Source: UBA12088 sp964568345 (GTDB taxonomy: Bacteria > Patescibacteriota > Minisyncoccia > Phycocordibacterales > UBA12088). Taken from it: DNA of 27,341 nt. The notes under the pieces were generated by a model. It was not told the origin of the DNA. It was given only the letters and a program-made list of their open reading frames with translations, and ran no database searches. Positions 6,916 to 13,625 of this stretch are shown here, piece by piece; the stretch's first letter is position 1, and the number at the start of each line of letters is the position of its first letter. The translations under genes and the position numbers were made by a program. The stretch is from assembly GCA_964568345.1 (NCBI GenBank), contig CAZMPG010000016.1, positions 1-27,341 on the forward strand. The letters run 5' to 3'.

Positions 6916-7179
6916 TTATCTCTTTCCACTTTCCTCCCCGAGGTGTCTTGTGAAGTGCTTCTTGAGCGTCTCGTCGAGCGCGCGCTGGAGGCGAATAGCG
7001 TGCTGAGGTGAGAGGACCACCTCGGCGACAAGCACCCCGCCCTCTTGCTGCGGCCGAATGAGGGCAAACTGCACGATCACCTCTTCGTCGGTGACGTGGA
7101 CCTTTGCACTGTTTGCGTACACGGGCCGATGGTGCGGCGGCGTGATCACGGTGTGGCGGTGCTCTTCTGTAGGAGGCAT
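6916..7179 (-). CDS. DUF3467 family protein
   Basis: The 87-aa protein fits DUF3467: VYANSAKVHVTDEEVIVQFA near residues 20-39, then VLVAEVVLSPQHAIRLQRAL, and a final helix with KKHF. The family is small, widespread and uncharacterised. ATG at 7179 (MPPTEEHRHT) is used; the longer frame starting at 7243 is in another reading frame. Its C-terminal GEESGKR is encoded in a purine-rich stretch, and its 5' flank is a purine/pyrimidine-rich repeat arm. Confidence 0.8.
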   Translation of the reverse strand: MPPTEEHRHTVITPPHHRPVYANSAKVHVTDEEVIVQFALIRPQQEGGVLVAEVVLSPQHAIRLQRALDETLKKHFTRHLGEESGKR

Positions 7180-7183
7180 AACA

Positions 7184-7233
7184 CAGGGTAAGAGAAAAGA
7201 GGAAAGTAAAAAGAGAAAAGAGGAAAGAACGGA
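7184..7233. repeat. Purine-rich repeat arm (GA/CT family)
   Basis: GAGAAAAGAGGAAAG-type sequence, the same composition as the arms of the other dispersed inverted repeats in this window, lies directly 5' of the DUF3467 gene. No well-matched pyrimidine arm is adjacent, so this looks like a half element. Confidence 0.55.
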
Positions 7234-7308
7234 CGAGGTTCAAGGATTATGTGGAAGATGGTTGGGATCCTGCCTTGTCTATTTACGTATAAACTACACT
7301 AACCTGCA

Positions 7309-7845
7309 CTAGTGTTGCGGCTTGCGCATAATGAGGCCATAGTGCTGCGCCCCTGCGATGAAATCGCGCTCAAAGGTAAATCCAGCCTTTTCCGCGAGCG
7401 ACCGTGCTTTGTCTTCTGGTACGACGTGGTCTGGTTGCGGCCCCATGCCGCCGAAAGAGTCGGTCCAATCTACGATGAGCACCGTGCCGCCCGGCCGCAC
7501 CACGCGGAAAGCTTCCCGGAGCACCCCGAGCCTGTCGCTCGATGCGTAGAGCGTGTTGGGTATGACCGCAACGTCGTATGAATTGCCCATAAGGCCGGAG
7601 CCGCCGGGTACTTCGAAGTTTGCCACCTTGGCGGTGAGCGCCCCTAGGGAGAGGCGTGTTGCGTCACTCTTGAGCTTCTCCACCATCGCGCTCCGCGGGT
7701 CGAGCGCGCAGACTTTGCCGCCGCCGTGGAGCGCGCGGAGCGCCGCAAAAGAGTGCCCCCCTGCCCCGGAGCCAAACACCACGAGCCGTTCAGAACCGTT
7801 AAGGTGCAGTTCGTCAATGTTGCGGTCTGGCTTCGTAAACTCCAT
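7309..7845 (-). CDS. Class I SAM-dependent methyltransferase
   Basis: The 178-aa protein has a Rossmann-type methyltransferase core: motif I VVFGSGAGGHSF (residues 22-33), acidic D49 in CALDPRSAMVEKL for the SAM ribose, and a post-motif strand VVRPGGTVLIVDWTDSFGG. This matches the Methyltransf_11/25 type. The C-terminal FERDFIAGAQHYGLIMRK fits the last strand of small-molecule methyltransferases. The substrate is not evident. ATG at 7845 lies six bases from a TATACT -10 box, so the message is probably leaderless. Confidence 0.85.
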   Translation of the reverse strand: MEFTKPDRNIDELHLNGSERLVVFGSGAGGHSFAALRALHGGGKVCALDPRSAMVEKLKSDATRLSLGALTAKVANFEVPGGSGLMGNSYDVAVIPNTLYASSDRLGVLREAFRVVRPGGTVLIVDWTDSFGGMGPQPDHVVPEDKARSLAEKAGFTFERDFIAGAQHYGLIMRKPQH

Positions 7846-7851
7846 GGGGAA

Positions 7852-7857
7852 AGTATA
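7852..7857 (-). promoter_or_regulatory. -10 box TATACT for leaderless methyltransferase mRNA
   Basis: TATACT on the minus strand ends six bases before ATG at 7845, placing the expected transcription start at or next to the A of the start codon. No good -35 is visible; the region overlaps the U-tract of the terminator upstream. Confidence 0.55.
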
Positions 7858-7873
7858 GCACGTGTCGAGTCAT

Positions 7874-7906
7874 GAAAAAGACACTGCCCCTCACTGCGTG
7901 AGGGGC
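7874..7906 (-). terminator. Intrinsic terminator after the secreted protein gene
   Basis: On the minus strand GCCCCTCAC-gca-GTGAGGGGC forms a 9-bp hairpin, followed after a few bases by a TTTTT run. It lies 15 bases beyond the stop of the gene at 7922-8614. Confidence 0.9.
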
Positions 7907-7921
7907 ATGTGGCGCCCACCA

Positions 7922-8614
7922 TCATTGCACCTGGGAAGGGGCTGAGTGGCACGGGCGGAGACTCATCCTTCCCTTGCCGTTATAGTACTGGCAGTACCCA
8001 TCAGAGAACCTGAACAGGGGTACGTCTCGCAAGTCTTCCACGGGGACGCTCGCTAGGTTGACGACTGCTCCTTGCGATCCAGGTACGGGCGTGATGCCCC
8101 GCTCGGTGATGTACACCGCGCTTCCAAACGAAGCACCGGGTTGGGCGTCAATGAACAGGGCGACGCGGTGGTCGTTAGGGGGAGGGTCGGTGGGAACATT
8201 TTCATACTCCCCATCAGGACGATCCTTGCTCACTGCGGCAAGGGCTGCGTGGAGCGCAGTATTATCCGGCTCCATGCCAATCACCGCCGCCTCAATACCG
8301 ATGCGGTACCCATACGTTCCGGGAAGTCCCCACGCCTCTGTCGCAACACCCCATGCGTCATGTGTGCCGCTCATGACACGACCATTGAGCTGTGCGGCGA
8401 CTACGTACCGATGCGCGAGACCGCTCGGATCATCCACTTCCGCTTTCCCACCGATTCCGTAGACAATCGGGACTATTCCTGCCGTATCGGGCCCGCGGTA
8501 GACCCTGAACATGTCGGGCGCGGTTCGTATCCCCGGTGGCTCCCACGCGTACACGGGGAGGCAAGACACATATAATGCCAGCACGGCAACAAGCCGTGAC
8601 ACAAACGTATTCAT
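7922..8614 (-). CDS. Secreted protein of unknown function
   Basis: The 230-aa product begins MNTFVSRLVAVLALYVSCLP and ends its signal peptide near VYAW. The mature part is rich in Gly, Pro and Asp, with segments such as WGLPGTYGYRIGIEAAVIGM and ASFGSAVYITERG, suggesting a beta-rich extracellular fold. There are two late cysteines (YCQYYNG and RPCHS) that may form a disulphide. No family is recognised. It has a consensus AGGAGGT ribosome-binding site and its own terminator, so it is a monocistronic gene, unlike most neighbours. Confidence 0.7.
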   Translation of the reverse strand: MNTFVSRLVAVLALYVSCLPVYAWEPPGIRTAPDMFRVYRGPDTAGIVPIVYGIGGKAEVDDPSGLAHRYVVAAQLNGRVMSGTHDAWGVATEAWGLPGTYGYRIGIEAAVIGMEPDNTALHAALAAVSKDRPDGEYENVPTDPPPNDHRVALFIDAQPGASFGSAVYITERGITPVPGSQGAVVNLASVPVEDLRDVPLFRFSDGYCQYYNGKGRMSLRPCHSAPSQVQ

Positions 8615-8619
8615 AGTGC

Positions 8620-8627
8620 ACCTCCTA
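8620..8627 (-). promoter_or_regulatory. Consensus Shine-Dalgarno AGGAGGTG
   Basis: The minus strand reads AGGAGGTG, five bases from the ATG at 8614. It is the strongest ribosome-binding site in the window, and it fixes the start of the secreted protein. Confidence 0.85.
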
Positions 8628-8655
8628 GGCGTTATTGCCTAATTTCAACTATACA

Positions 8656-8673
8656 ACAAGTGTGTACGCTTGT
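8656..8673. promoter_or_regulatory. Inverted repeat upstream of secreted protein gene
   Basis: ACAAG-tgtgtacg-CTTGT is a 5-bp-arm inverted repeat just upstream of a TATAGT -10-like sequence on the minus strand. It could be an operator; the evidence is weak. Confidence 0.3.
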
Positions 8674-8779
8674 ACAGCACTCTCGAGGTAAGGTTGTCGC
8701 TAACGTCCTGGTGGCTTGATCGAAGAGGGTGTTGCGGGTAGTTCGCTTTCTTCTAGCGCCCGTGGTATTCTCTCGTACA

Positions 8780-9259
8780 ATGGAGGAGCGAGAAGAGCTA
8801 GCTACCGGGTCGGAAGCCCAAGCGACCACCGTGGCGGAGGCACCACGAGAAGCGGGGGTGGTCCAGACAGGTACCGAAGCCGCAACACCGCAGCAAACGG
8901 CGGGAGGTACAGCGGAGGGCACTCTACCCCCGCGAGACTGCTCTGCGGTGTATGCGCTCGTGGTCGGTATTGCTGCGATCTTGGCGGTGTTCCTGAGCCT
9001 CCTCGCCGCGCTCGTGCTCGGCATGGTTGCAATCGCGTGGGGGATCCTGCGCGTGAGGCGAGGGAGACCGGTCGTTGCTTCGTTCGCTATTGCTCTTGGG
9101 GTGCTCGCGATTGTGCTCGTCGGCGTGTCCGGGAGGATCTACTGGAGCATCATGCAGTACGGCAGGGACCCCTTCACCAACAAAATCCTCTCTGATAGTG
9201 AGCTGCGCTCGTTTGGGCTGAGTGACGAAGATATTGCGAGGATACACGGGGCACGGTAG
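8780..9259 (+). CDS. DUF4190-like membrane protein
   Basis: From ATG at 8780 (MEEREELATGSEAQATTVAE) the product is 159 aa. An acidic, low-complexity N-terminal tail of about 50 residues precedes two hydrophobic segments, YALVVGIAAILAVFLSLLAA and ASFAIALGVLAIVLVGVSG, separated by a basic loop (LRVRRGRP). This layout is that of DUF4190 proteins of Gram-positive and CPR bacteria. The C-terminal tail LSDEDIARIHGAR is short and charged. The upstream in-frame ATG at 8729 would add 17 non-conserved-looking residues. Function unknown. Confidence 0.65.
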   Translation: MEEREELATGSEAQATTVAEAPREAGVVQTGTEAATPQQTAGGTAEGTLPPRDCSAVYALVVGIAAILAVFLSLLAALVLGMVAIAWGILRVRRGRPVVASFAIALGVLAIVLVGVSGRIYWSIMQYGRDPFTNKILSDSELRSFGLSDEDIARIHGAR

Positions 9260-9282
9260 AGAGGGGCGGAACGATGAGGTAG

Positions 9283-9356
9283 GGGACGAGACGTGAGACT
9301 ATAGAGACGACGGATATGCGTCGTAATCACCATGGTCTATAGTCCATTGTCCCGTT
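9283..9356. terminator. Bidirectional hairpin between convergent genes (repeat family 2)
   Basis: GACTATAGA (from about 9297) pairs with TCTATAGTC (from about 9335), with an inner GACGACG/CGTCGT pair and outer GGGAC/GTCCC arms. It lies between the convergent genes at 8780-9259 and 9390-10067. One arm (9333-9356) recurs at 21627-21650 with 21 of 24 bases matching, so this is also a dispersed repeat. Confidence 0.6.
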
Positions 9357-9389
9357 CGCACTCCATCGTCGTCTACTATCCCCGCTTGT

Positions 9390-10067
9390 CTACCCTAGCC
9401 CGAGATCAAGCCGTCTGCCGCTTGGACAGGTAGTGCCACCCTCGATAGACCAGGTGCCTCCCAGGGTGAGGCCCTCCTCGCCCTCGGGCTTCCAGTGCGC
9501 AGTGCAGAAGCAGCAGTTGCCAATGGTGAGGTTCTTCCAGAGCGAGCGGCGGTACTGTGCGATAGAGTCCATGCCATCGGCGCGTATCCGCTCCATGATA
9601 TTCTCCATGAAGCCGCGATGGGTGACAACGAGGATGTTTCGCTCGGGGCGGGCGGCGAGGAGCTCGAGCGCGCGCCGTGCGCGGGTGTGGAACTCCTCGA
9701 GGTTCTCCTCATCGCTGTGGTGCCACCCCTCCCTGCCGGCAAAGTAGTAGAGCTTTGCCATGATGAAGAGCGAGCGTGGATTGAGCCAGCTTGTGCCCCA
9801 GATGTCGCGTGGGCGGCGGAACTCGACGACGTCCTCGCTCTCCTCGAGCGGCAGATCCCTGTCGCCGCGTACGATGTGTGCGGTTTCGGTGGCGCGGGCG
9901 AGCGGGCTTGTTAGGATGAGGTCGAGCGGCACAGAGCGGAAGTACTCGGCCACGAGCGCCGCTTGCACCCTCCCCTGCCCCGAGAGCTGCGTCTCGGGGT
10001 ACTGATGTACCCACGCGCGGTTGCCTGCGGTCTCACCGTGGCGGAGGAAGTAGACGGTCTTTTGCAT
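9390..10067 (-). CDS. Histidine phosphatase family protein
   Basis: The 225-aa protein begins MQKTVYFLRHGETAGN with the RHG phosphate-binding motif at residues 9-11 (nucleophile H10). R58 and E61 lie in LARATETAH, and the second histidine is H150 in VVTHRGF. It therefore fits the phosphoglycerate-mutase-like histidine phosphatase superfamily. Substrate is not predictable. A second member is the next gene upstream. The last 25 residues (GGTTCPSGRRLDLGLG) look less conserved. Its start follows the pyrimidine arm of a dispersed repeat. Confidence 0.88.
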   Translation of the reverse strand: MQKTVYFLRHGETAGNRAWVHQYPETQLSGQGRVQAALVAEYFRSVPLDLILTSPLARATETAHIVRGDRDLPLEESEDVVEFRRPRDIWGTSWLNPRSLFIMAKLYYFAGREGWHHSDEENLEEFHTRARRALELLAARPERNILVVTHRGFMENIMERIRADGMDSIAQYRRSLWKNLTIGNCCFCTAHWKPEGEEGLTLGGTWSIEGGTTCPSGRRLDLGLG

Positions 10068-10071
10068 AGCG

Positions 10072-10205
10072 GGTAAAAAGAGGAAAGAGGAAAGGGAAAA
10101 GTAAAAAGAGGAAAGACAAGGCGTAACAGTATACGGTATATCGTTTCTTTACTCCTTTCTCTTCACTCTTTACTCTTTACTCTTTTCACTTTCCTCTTTT
10201 CTCTC
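10072..10205. repeat. GA/CT-rich inverted repeat B
   Basis: A purine-rich arm (about 10072-10118, AAAAAGAGGAAAGAGGAAAG and similar) is followed by a loop with ATCGTTTCTTTAC and a pyrimidine-rich arm (about 10150-10205). On the minus strand it follows the stop of one histidine phosphatase and precedes the ATG of the next. It belongs to the dispersed family with copies near 12000, 16230 and 19224 and probably acts as a terminator-like long hairpin. Confidence 0.75.
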
Positions 10206-10207
10206 CA

Positions 10208-10894
10208 TCACATCGGCTCCTCGTGCTCGGTCTCGGCGAGGTGGGCGTGGTCGTTCCAAGCGACGAGGCGCCACTTGTTGCGGCGGTTTGAATGTGAGCG
10301 GTAGCGGCAGATCGTAATGCCGGTATTCATCGGCTTGAGGAAGCGCATGAGCCGGAGCGCGAGCATCGAGTCGGGCAGCCCCTCGGTCATCATGGCGGTC
10401 ACGAGGACCCGCATGAACCCAGCATGGCTCACGACGATGATCTTCGTCTCGGGTCGCTTGACGAGAAAGTCGAGTGTGTGGAGTGCGCGGTCATGGAGGT
10501 CGAAGTAGCTGTCCTCGTCGCCGAAGTGCCAGCCGGGGTCGTGGAGGTGGATGAGCATTTCGCGGACGTAGCGCTCCCCCTCGGGGTCGTTGAGTGGCTT
10601 TCCGATGAGTGAGCTCGGCGGCACGTACTCGCGGAGGAGGTCGTGCACCTCAAGCGGTAGGCCGGTTGCGTCTGCGATAATCTGCGCAGTCTCCCTGGCG
10701 CGCGGCATCGGGCTCGCGAGGATAACCTCCGCGTCGAGGCCGCGGGCGCGGTCGGCGACGAAGGATGCTTGCTTGCGCCCGAGCTCGGTGAGCTCCGTGC
10801 TTGCGCCCTGGAAGACGTTGAGGGTGTTTTGCTCACTCTGCCCGTGGCGGATGAGGTACACGTACTTCTCTACTTCGTCGGTGTGCTGTTCCAT
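10208..10894 (-). CDS. Histidine phosphatase family protein (second paralogue)
   Basis: The 228-aa protein has LIRHGQSEQN (RHG at residues 16-18, nucleophile H17), R66 and E68 in PRARETAQI, and the second histidine H157 in VVSHAGF. It belongs to the same superfamily as the downstream gene. ATG at 10894 is preferred; the longer frame to 11035 would overlap dnaX by more than 130 bases. It starts four bases after dnaX's stop, so it is co-transcribed with dnaX. The C-terminus is basic (SHSNRRNKWRLVAW). Substrate unknown. Confidence 0.88.
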   Translation of the reverse strand: MEQHTDEVEKYVYLIRHGQSEQNTLNVFQGASTELTELGRKQASFVADRARGLDAEVILASPMPRARETAQIIADATGLPLEVHDLLREYVPPSSLIGKPLNDPEGERYVREMLIHLHDPGWHFGDEDSYFDLHDRALHTLDFLVKRPETKIIVVSHAGFMRVLVTAMMTEGLPDSMLALRLMRFLKPMNTGITICRYRSHSNRRNKWRLVAWNDHAHLAETEHEEPM

Positions 10895-10898
10895 AGGT

Positions 10899-11948
10899 TT
10901 ACGATGCTGCGTTCGTGCTCGGCGCAGCACAGTGCTCGATGATGGCGAGCTCGAGCGGCAGGAGGGGGATGTCGGTCGTGCCGATGCGCTGGTGCGCGTC
11001 GAGGAAGTACATGAGGCAGCGCGAGGTGAGCGCACGCGAGCGTGCTGCGTGGTGGCTCACCCGCTGCCACACGGCGTCTGAAAGCTCGGTACGGAGGAGG
11101 GGGTGTTCCGAGGGCGCCGCCCGCGCAAGGAGCACCGCACGGAGGAGGCGGAGGAAGGTCGTACTGATGGCTCGCGCATCGGGGGTACGGACCGCGATGC
11201 GGTGAAGTTCGCCGAGCGCATGGTCGGCATTCTGCTCGGCGAGCGCGTCGAGGAGGTCGAGGAGTGCAGCCCGCTGTGGCGCGCCGGTCACCTGTTCGAC
11301 GAGCTCCGCAGACACCGCGTGGTCGGTCGCGGCAGCGAGGACCTGCTGGAGGATGCCGTGCGCATCGCGGAACGACCCATCGGCGAGGAGTGCCACGAGG
11401 TCGGCGGCAGCGCGCTCTATCGTCGCCCCCTCAGCCCCGGCGACGCGCTCCACCATCGCGCGGAGCGTGTCGTGGGTGGGGCGTTCGAACGAGAAGGACT
11501 GGCAGCGCGAGATGATGGTATCGGGGAGCTTATTGTACTCGGTCGTCGCGAGGATGAACACCACGTGCTGCGGTGGCTCCTCAAGTGTTTTGAGGAGCGC
11601 GTTGAAGGCCTCTTTCGTGAGCATGTGCACCTCGTCGATGAGGTAGACCTTGTAGGGCGACGCGAAGGGGAGTGCATGCACCTCCTCGCGGAGGATGCGG
11701 ATGTCGTCAACACCCCGGTTGCTCGCCGCGTCTATCTCGTGGAGGTCGCGGTCGGCGGTGCCGATGGAGCGTGCGAAGATGCGGGCGAGCGAGGTCTTGC
11801 CGGTGCCGCGGCTTCCCGAGAAGAGGTACGCATGGCCGATGGCACCCTGCTCGATGGCGCCCCGAAGGGCCCGCACGACGTGCTCCTGGCCGAGCACGTC
11901 GTCAAACGTTGCGGGGCGGTACTTACGATACAGCACCTGTCCAGGCAT
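10899..11948 (-). CDS. dnaX: DNA polymerase III subunit gamma/tau (short form)
   Basis: The 349-aa protein is the clamp-loader ATPase. It has VLYRKYRPATFDDVLGQEHV at the N-terminus, Walker A GSRGTGKT (45-52), Walker B LIDEVH (103-108), a sensor-1 region ending in ISRC (146-149), and the alpha-helical collar domain after about residue 210. Between Walker A and EIDAASNRG (71-79) it has only ARSIGTADRDLH and no four-cysteine zinc module, which most bacterial DnaX proteins carry there. It also lacks the long tau C-terminal extension. ATG at 11948 is used; a TTG immediately precedes it. A promoter with TATACT six bases upstream suggests a leaderless message. Confidence 0.92.
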   Translation of the reverse strand: MPGQVLYRKYRPATFDDVLGQEHVVRALRGAIEQGAIGHAYLFSGSRGTGKTSLARIFARSIGTADRDLHEIDAASNRGVDDIRILREEVHALPFASPYKVYLIDEVHMLTKEAFNALLKTLEEPPQHVVFILATTEYNKLPDTIISRCQSFSFERPTHDTLRAMVERVAGAEGATIERAAADLVALLADGSFRDAHGILQQVLAAATDHAVSAELVEQVTGAPQRAALLDLLDALAEQNADHALGELHRIAVRTPDARAISTTFLRLLRAVLLARAAPSEHPLLRTELSDAVWQRVSHHAARSRALTSRCLMYFLDAHQRIGTTDIPLLPLELAIIEHCAAPSTNAAS

Positions 11949-11954
11949 CAAAGC

Positions 11955-11983
11955 AGTATACGCCTGTTACGTCTACGTGCCAG
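11955..11983 (-). promoter_or_regulatory. dnaX promoter, leaderless
   Basis: On the minus strand CTGGCA (11983-11978), a 17-base spacer and TATACT (11960-11955) precede the dnaX ATG by six bases, so transcription should begin at the start codon. Confidence 0.6.
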
Positions 11984-11995
11984 TGGACAAACGGG

Positions 11996-12100
11996 AGAGA
12001 AAAGTGATAAGTAAAAAGTAAAAAGAGGAAAGAGTAAAGAAACGACATACCGTTACGTCTGTCTTTTCTCTTTCCTCTTTTCACTTTTCTCTTTTTACTT
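11996..12100. repeat. GA/CT-rich inverted repeat C
   Basis: AAAAGAGGAAAGAGTAAAGA pairs with TCTTTTCTCTTTCCTCTTTT with one mismatch across a loop containing AACGACATACCGTTACGTC. The pyrimidine arm overlaps the end of the gene at 12081-12851 and encodes its last residues, VKREK. The core AGAGTAAAGAAACGACAT is repeated at repeat D (16267-16284). Confidence 0.8.
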
Positions 12101-12851
12101 CCTCTCCGGCAAGCTCTGCCGCCGATGCGAGATTGCCGCGTGCCTGTTCCACAGCACTCATGCCGCGGAGTGCTTCCGAGGAAGACGAAGCGATAAGCCA
12201 CGCTTGGTTGAAGCGACGCATTGCAGCATCATACTCCTTACGTTGGTACGCCTGCCAGCCGCCCGCAAGGGTTGCCCGGAGCGCTTCCTCGCGGCTCCCT
12301 GCCCGTTCGATGATGCCCGCGACGAACGCTTCATCTGCGGCGACGAGGTCGGGGGTCTTTTCGAGCGCGCCGAAGCGGGGGAGAGTGCTCGGATCGGCGG
12401 GCTCTTCCTCGCGGGGCACTTCCGGGGCTGCCGGCTCCTGTACGAGGGGCGTCGTAGATGTGGCGGCTGCCTGGGTCGCCTTGTGCTTTGTGCGCTCGAC
12501 GTGGAGCTTGTACACAACGAGGCTTGGCACGGTCGTTGCGAGAATGACGAAGATGATCCAGAGGCGTACGTAGAACGCGCCGTGCCGTATCGAACGAGCG
12601 GAGCGCTCCGGGTCGCGGGCTATTTGGCCGTCCATCGAGCGCACGGTCGAGGAGAGGCGCACCTCGCTCCAGAAGAGGAACGTGGGTATCGCCAGCATGA
12701 GCGATACGATGAGTGCGCCAGCGAGCGTAATGAGGATCGTGCGCGGATCGCTCGGGAGCGATCCGGCAACAGAGAGGCGGTAGCCAAGGACCCCCGCGAG
12801 GTACAGCACCCCCACGAGGGCCCACACGAGGAAGAAGCGTGCTGTGCGCAT
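12081..12851 (-). CDS. Membrane protein with TPR-like C-terminal region
   Basis: The 256-aa protein (ATG at 12851, MRTARFFLVWALVGVLYLAG) has three hydrophobic segments at about residues 5-25, 37-60 and 95-115. A Pro/Glu-rich linker follows, then a helical region with GGWQAYQRKEYDAAMRRFNQ and AWLIASSSSEALRGMSAVEQ, which looks like one or two TPR repeats. It probably anchors a protein-interaction domain at the membrane. The C-terminal EVKREK is supplied by repeat C. Family otherwise unrecognised. A TATACT box seven bases before the ATG suggests a leaderless message. Confidence 0.7.
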   Translation of the reverse strand: MRTARFFLVWALVGVLYLAGVLGYRLSVAGSLPSDPRTILITLAGALIVSLMLAIPTFLFWSEVRLSSTVRSMDGQIARDPERSARSIRHGAFYVRLWIIFVILATTVPSLVVYKLHVERTKHKATQAAATSTTPLVQEPAAPEVPREEEPADPSTLPRFGALEKTPDLVAADEAFVAGIIERAGSREEALRATLAGGWQAYQRKEYDAAMRRFNQAWLIASSSSEALRGMSAVEQARGNLASAAELAGEEVKREK

Positions 12852-12858
12852 GGCCGGT

Positions 12859-12864
12859 AGTATA
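12859..12864 (-). promoter_or_regulatory. -10 box TATACT for the 12081-12851 gene
   Basis: TATACT on the minus strand ends seven bases before ATG at 12851, the same geometry as at dnaX and the methyltransferase. It is divergent from the promoter of the repeat array. Confidence 0.5.
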
Positions 12865-12887
12865 CACGTCGCGGTGTGGCAGGGGGC

Positions 12888-12917
12888 TTGCACAAGTGAT
12901 TATTGTGTGCTTACATT
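12888..12917 (+). promoter_or_regulatory. Predicted promoter of the tandem RNA array
   Basis: TTGCAC (12888-12893), an 18-base spacer and TACATT (12912-12917), with an overlapping CATTAT at 12914, predict a transcription start at about 12924-12926, exactly where the first repeat unit (TGGCGAGA) begins. Matches to consensus are moderate. Confidence 0.5.
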
Positions 12918-12926
12918 ATAGCTCCT

Positions 12927-13108
12927 GGCGAGACTCTTTTTCTGTTTTCCTCTCGTGGTCTAAGGGGAGAAATGGTGGTGGGCTGTCTCGCCCCCTTCCA
13001 AGCATTTGCGTTGAGCGAATGTTGGGAAGGGGGACTAGAGTACCTGTTTTTTCACCTGTTCCAACAGGTAGAAAGAGTGAGGTCCTGTCCCCCGTTCTTT
13101 CAGTTTTT
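12927..13108 (+). repeat. RNA unit 1 (module I type distinct)
   Basis: Stem GGCGAGA (12927-12933)/TCTCGCC (12986-12992); CCCCCTTCC (12991-12999)/GGAAGGGGG (13025-13033); GGGGGAC (13029-13035)/GTCCCCC (13087-13093); inner ACCTGTT (13054-13060)/AACAGGT (13063-13069); TTTTT at 13104-13108. The module I loop differs from both types in later units. Confidence 0.8.
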
Positions 13109-13278
13109 GGCGAGACTCCATTGGTAATTTTCCTAATAAGGGAAATGCGTATTACCTGTCTCGCCCCCTTCCGAGCGCTTACCGGGGTGAGTGTTGGGAA
13201 GGGGGACTACTGTTATTTTTTTCACCTGCTTCGACAGGTAGGAAGATGTAGGTCCTGTCCCCCGTTCTTTCAGTTTTT
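13109..13278 (+). repeat. RNA unit 2 (type A)
   Basis: Module I loop contains CCATTGGTAATTTTCC and an ATTTTCC/GGGAAAT hairpin; module II has CGAGCGCTTACCGGGGTGAG. Nearly identical to unit 4. Confidence 0.85.
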
Positions 13279-13453
13279 GGCGAGATTTTGTGATTGCTGT
13301 CTCTCTCCACGAGAGACGAACCATGATTTGTCTCGCCTCCTTTCGAGCATTTGCTTGCGCGAGTGTTGGAAAGGGGGACGCCGGAAGAGGATTTCCTCAC
13401 CTGCTTCGACAGGTAGGAAGATGTGGGTTCTGTCCCCCGTTCTTTCAGTTTTT
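13279..13453 (+). repeat. RNA unit 3 (type B)
   Basis: Module I loop contains the hairpin GTCTCTC (13299-13305)/GAGAGAC (13311-13317) followed by GAACCAT. Nearly identical in module I to unit 5. Module II loop has TTGCTTGCGCGAG. Confidence 0.85.
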
Positions 13454-13625
13454 GGCGAGACTCCATTGGTAATTTTCTTAATAAGGGAAATGCGTATTAC
13501 CTGTCTCGCCTCCTTCCGAGCGCTTACCGGGGTGAGTGTTGGGAAGGGGGACTGCTGTGGTTTTTTTTCCACCTGCTTTGACAGGTGGAAAGATGTTGGC
13601 TGTGTCCCCTGCTCTTTCAGTTTTT
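13454..13625 (+). repeat. RNA unit 4 (type A)
   Basis: A near copy of unit 2, with one C-to-T change in the module I hairpin. Module III carries CCACCTG/CAGGTGG, a longer stem made by changes on both sides. Confidence 0.85.

Noticed and set aside
7234..7308. tRNA gene suggested by GGTTCAAGG
   Set aside because: No acceptor stem or anticodon arm can be formed around it.
11103..12014. 303-aa plus-strand frame opposite dnaX
   Set aside because: Shadow; the minus frame is unmistakably DnaX.
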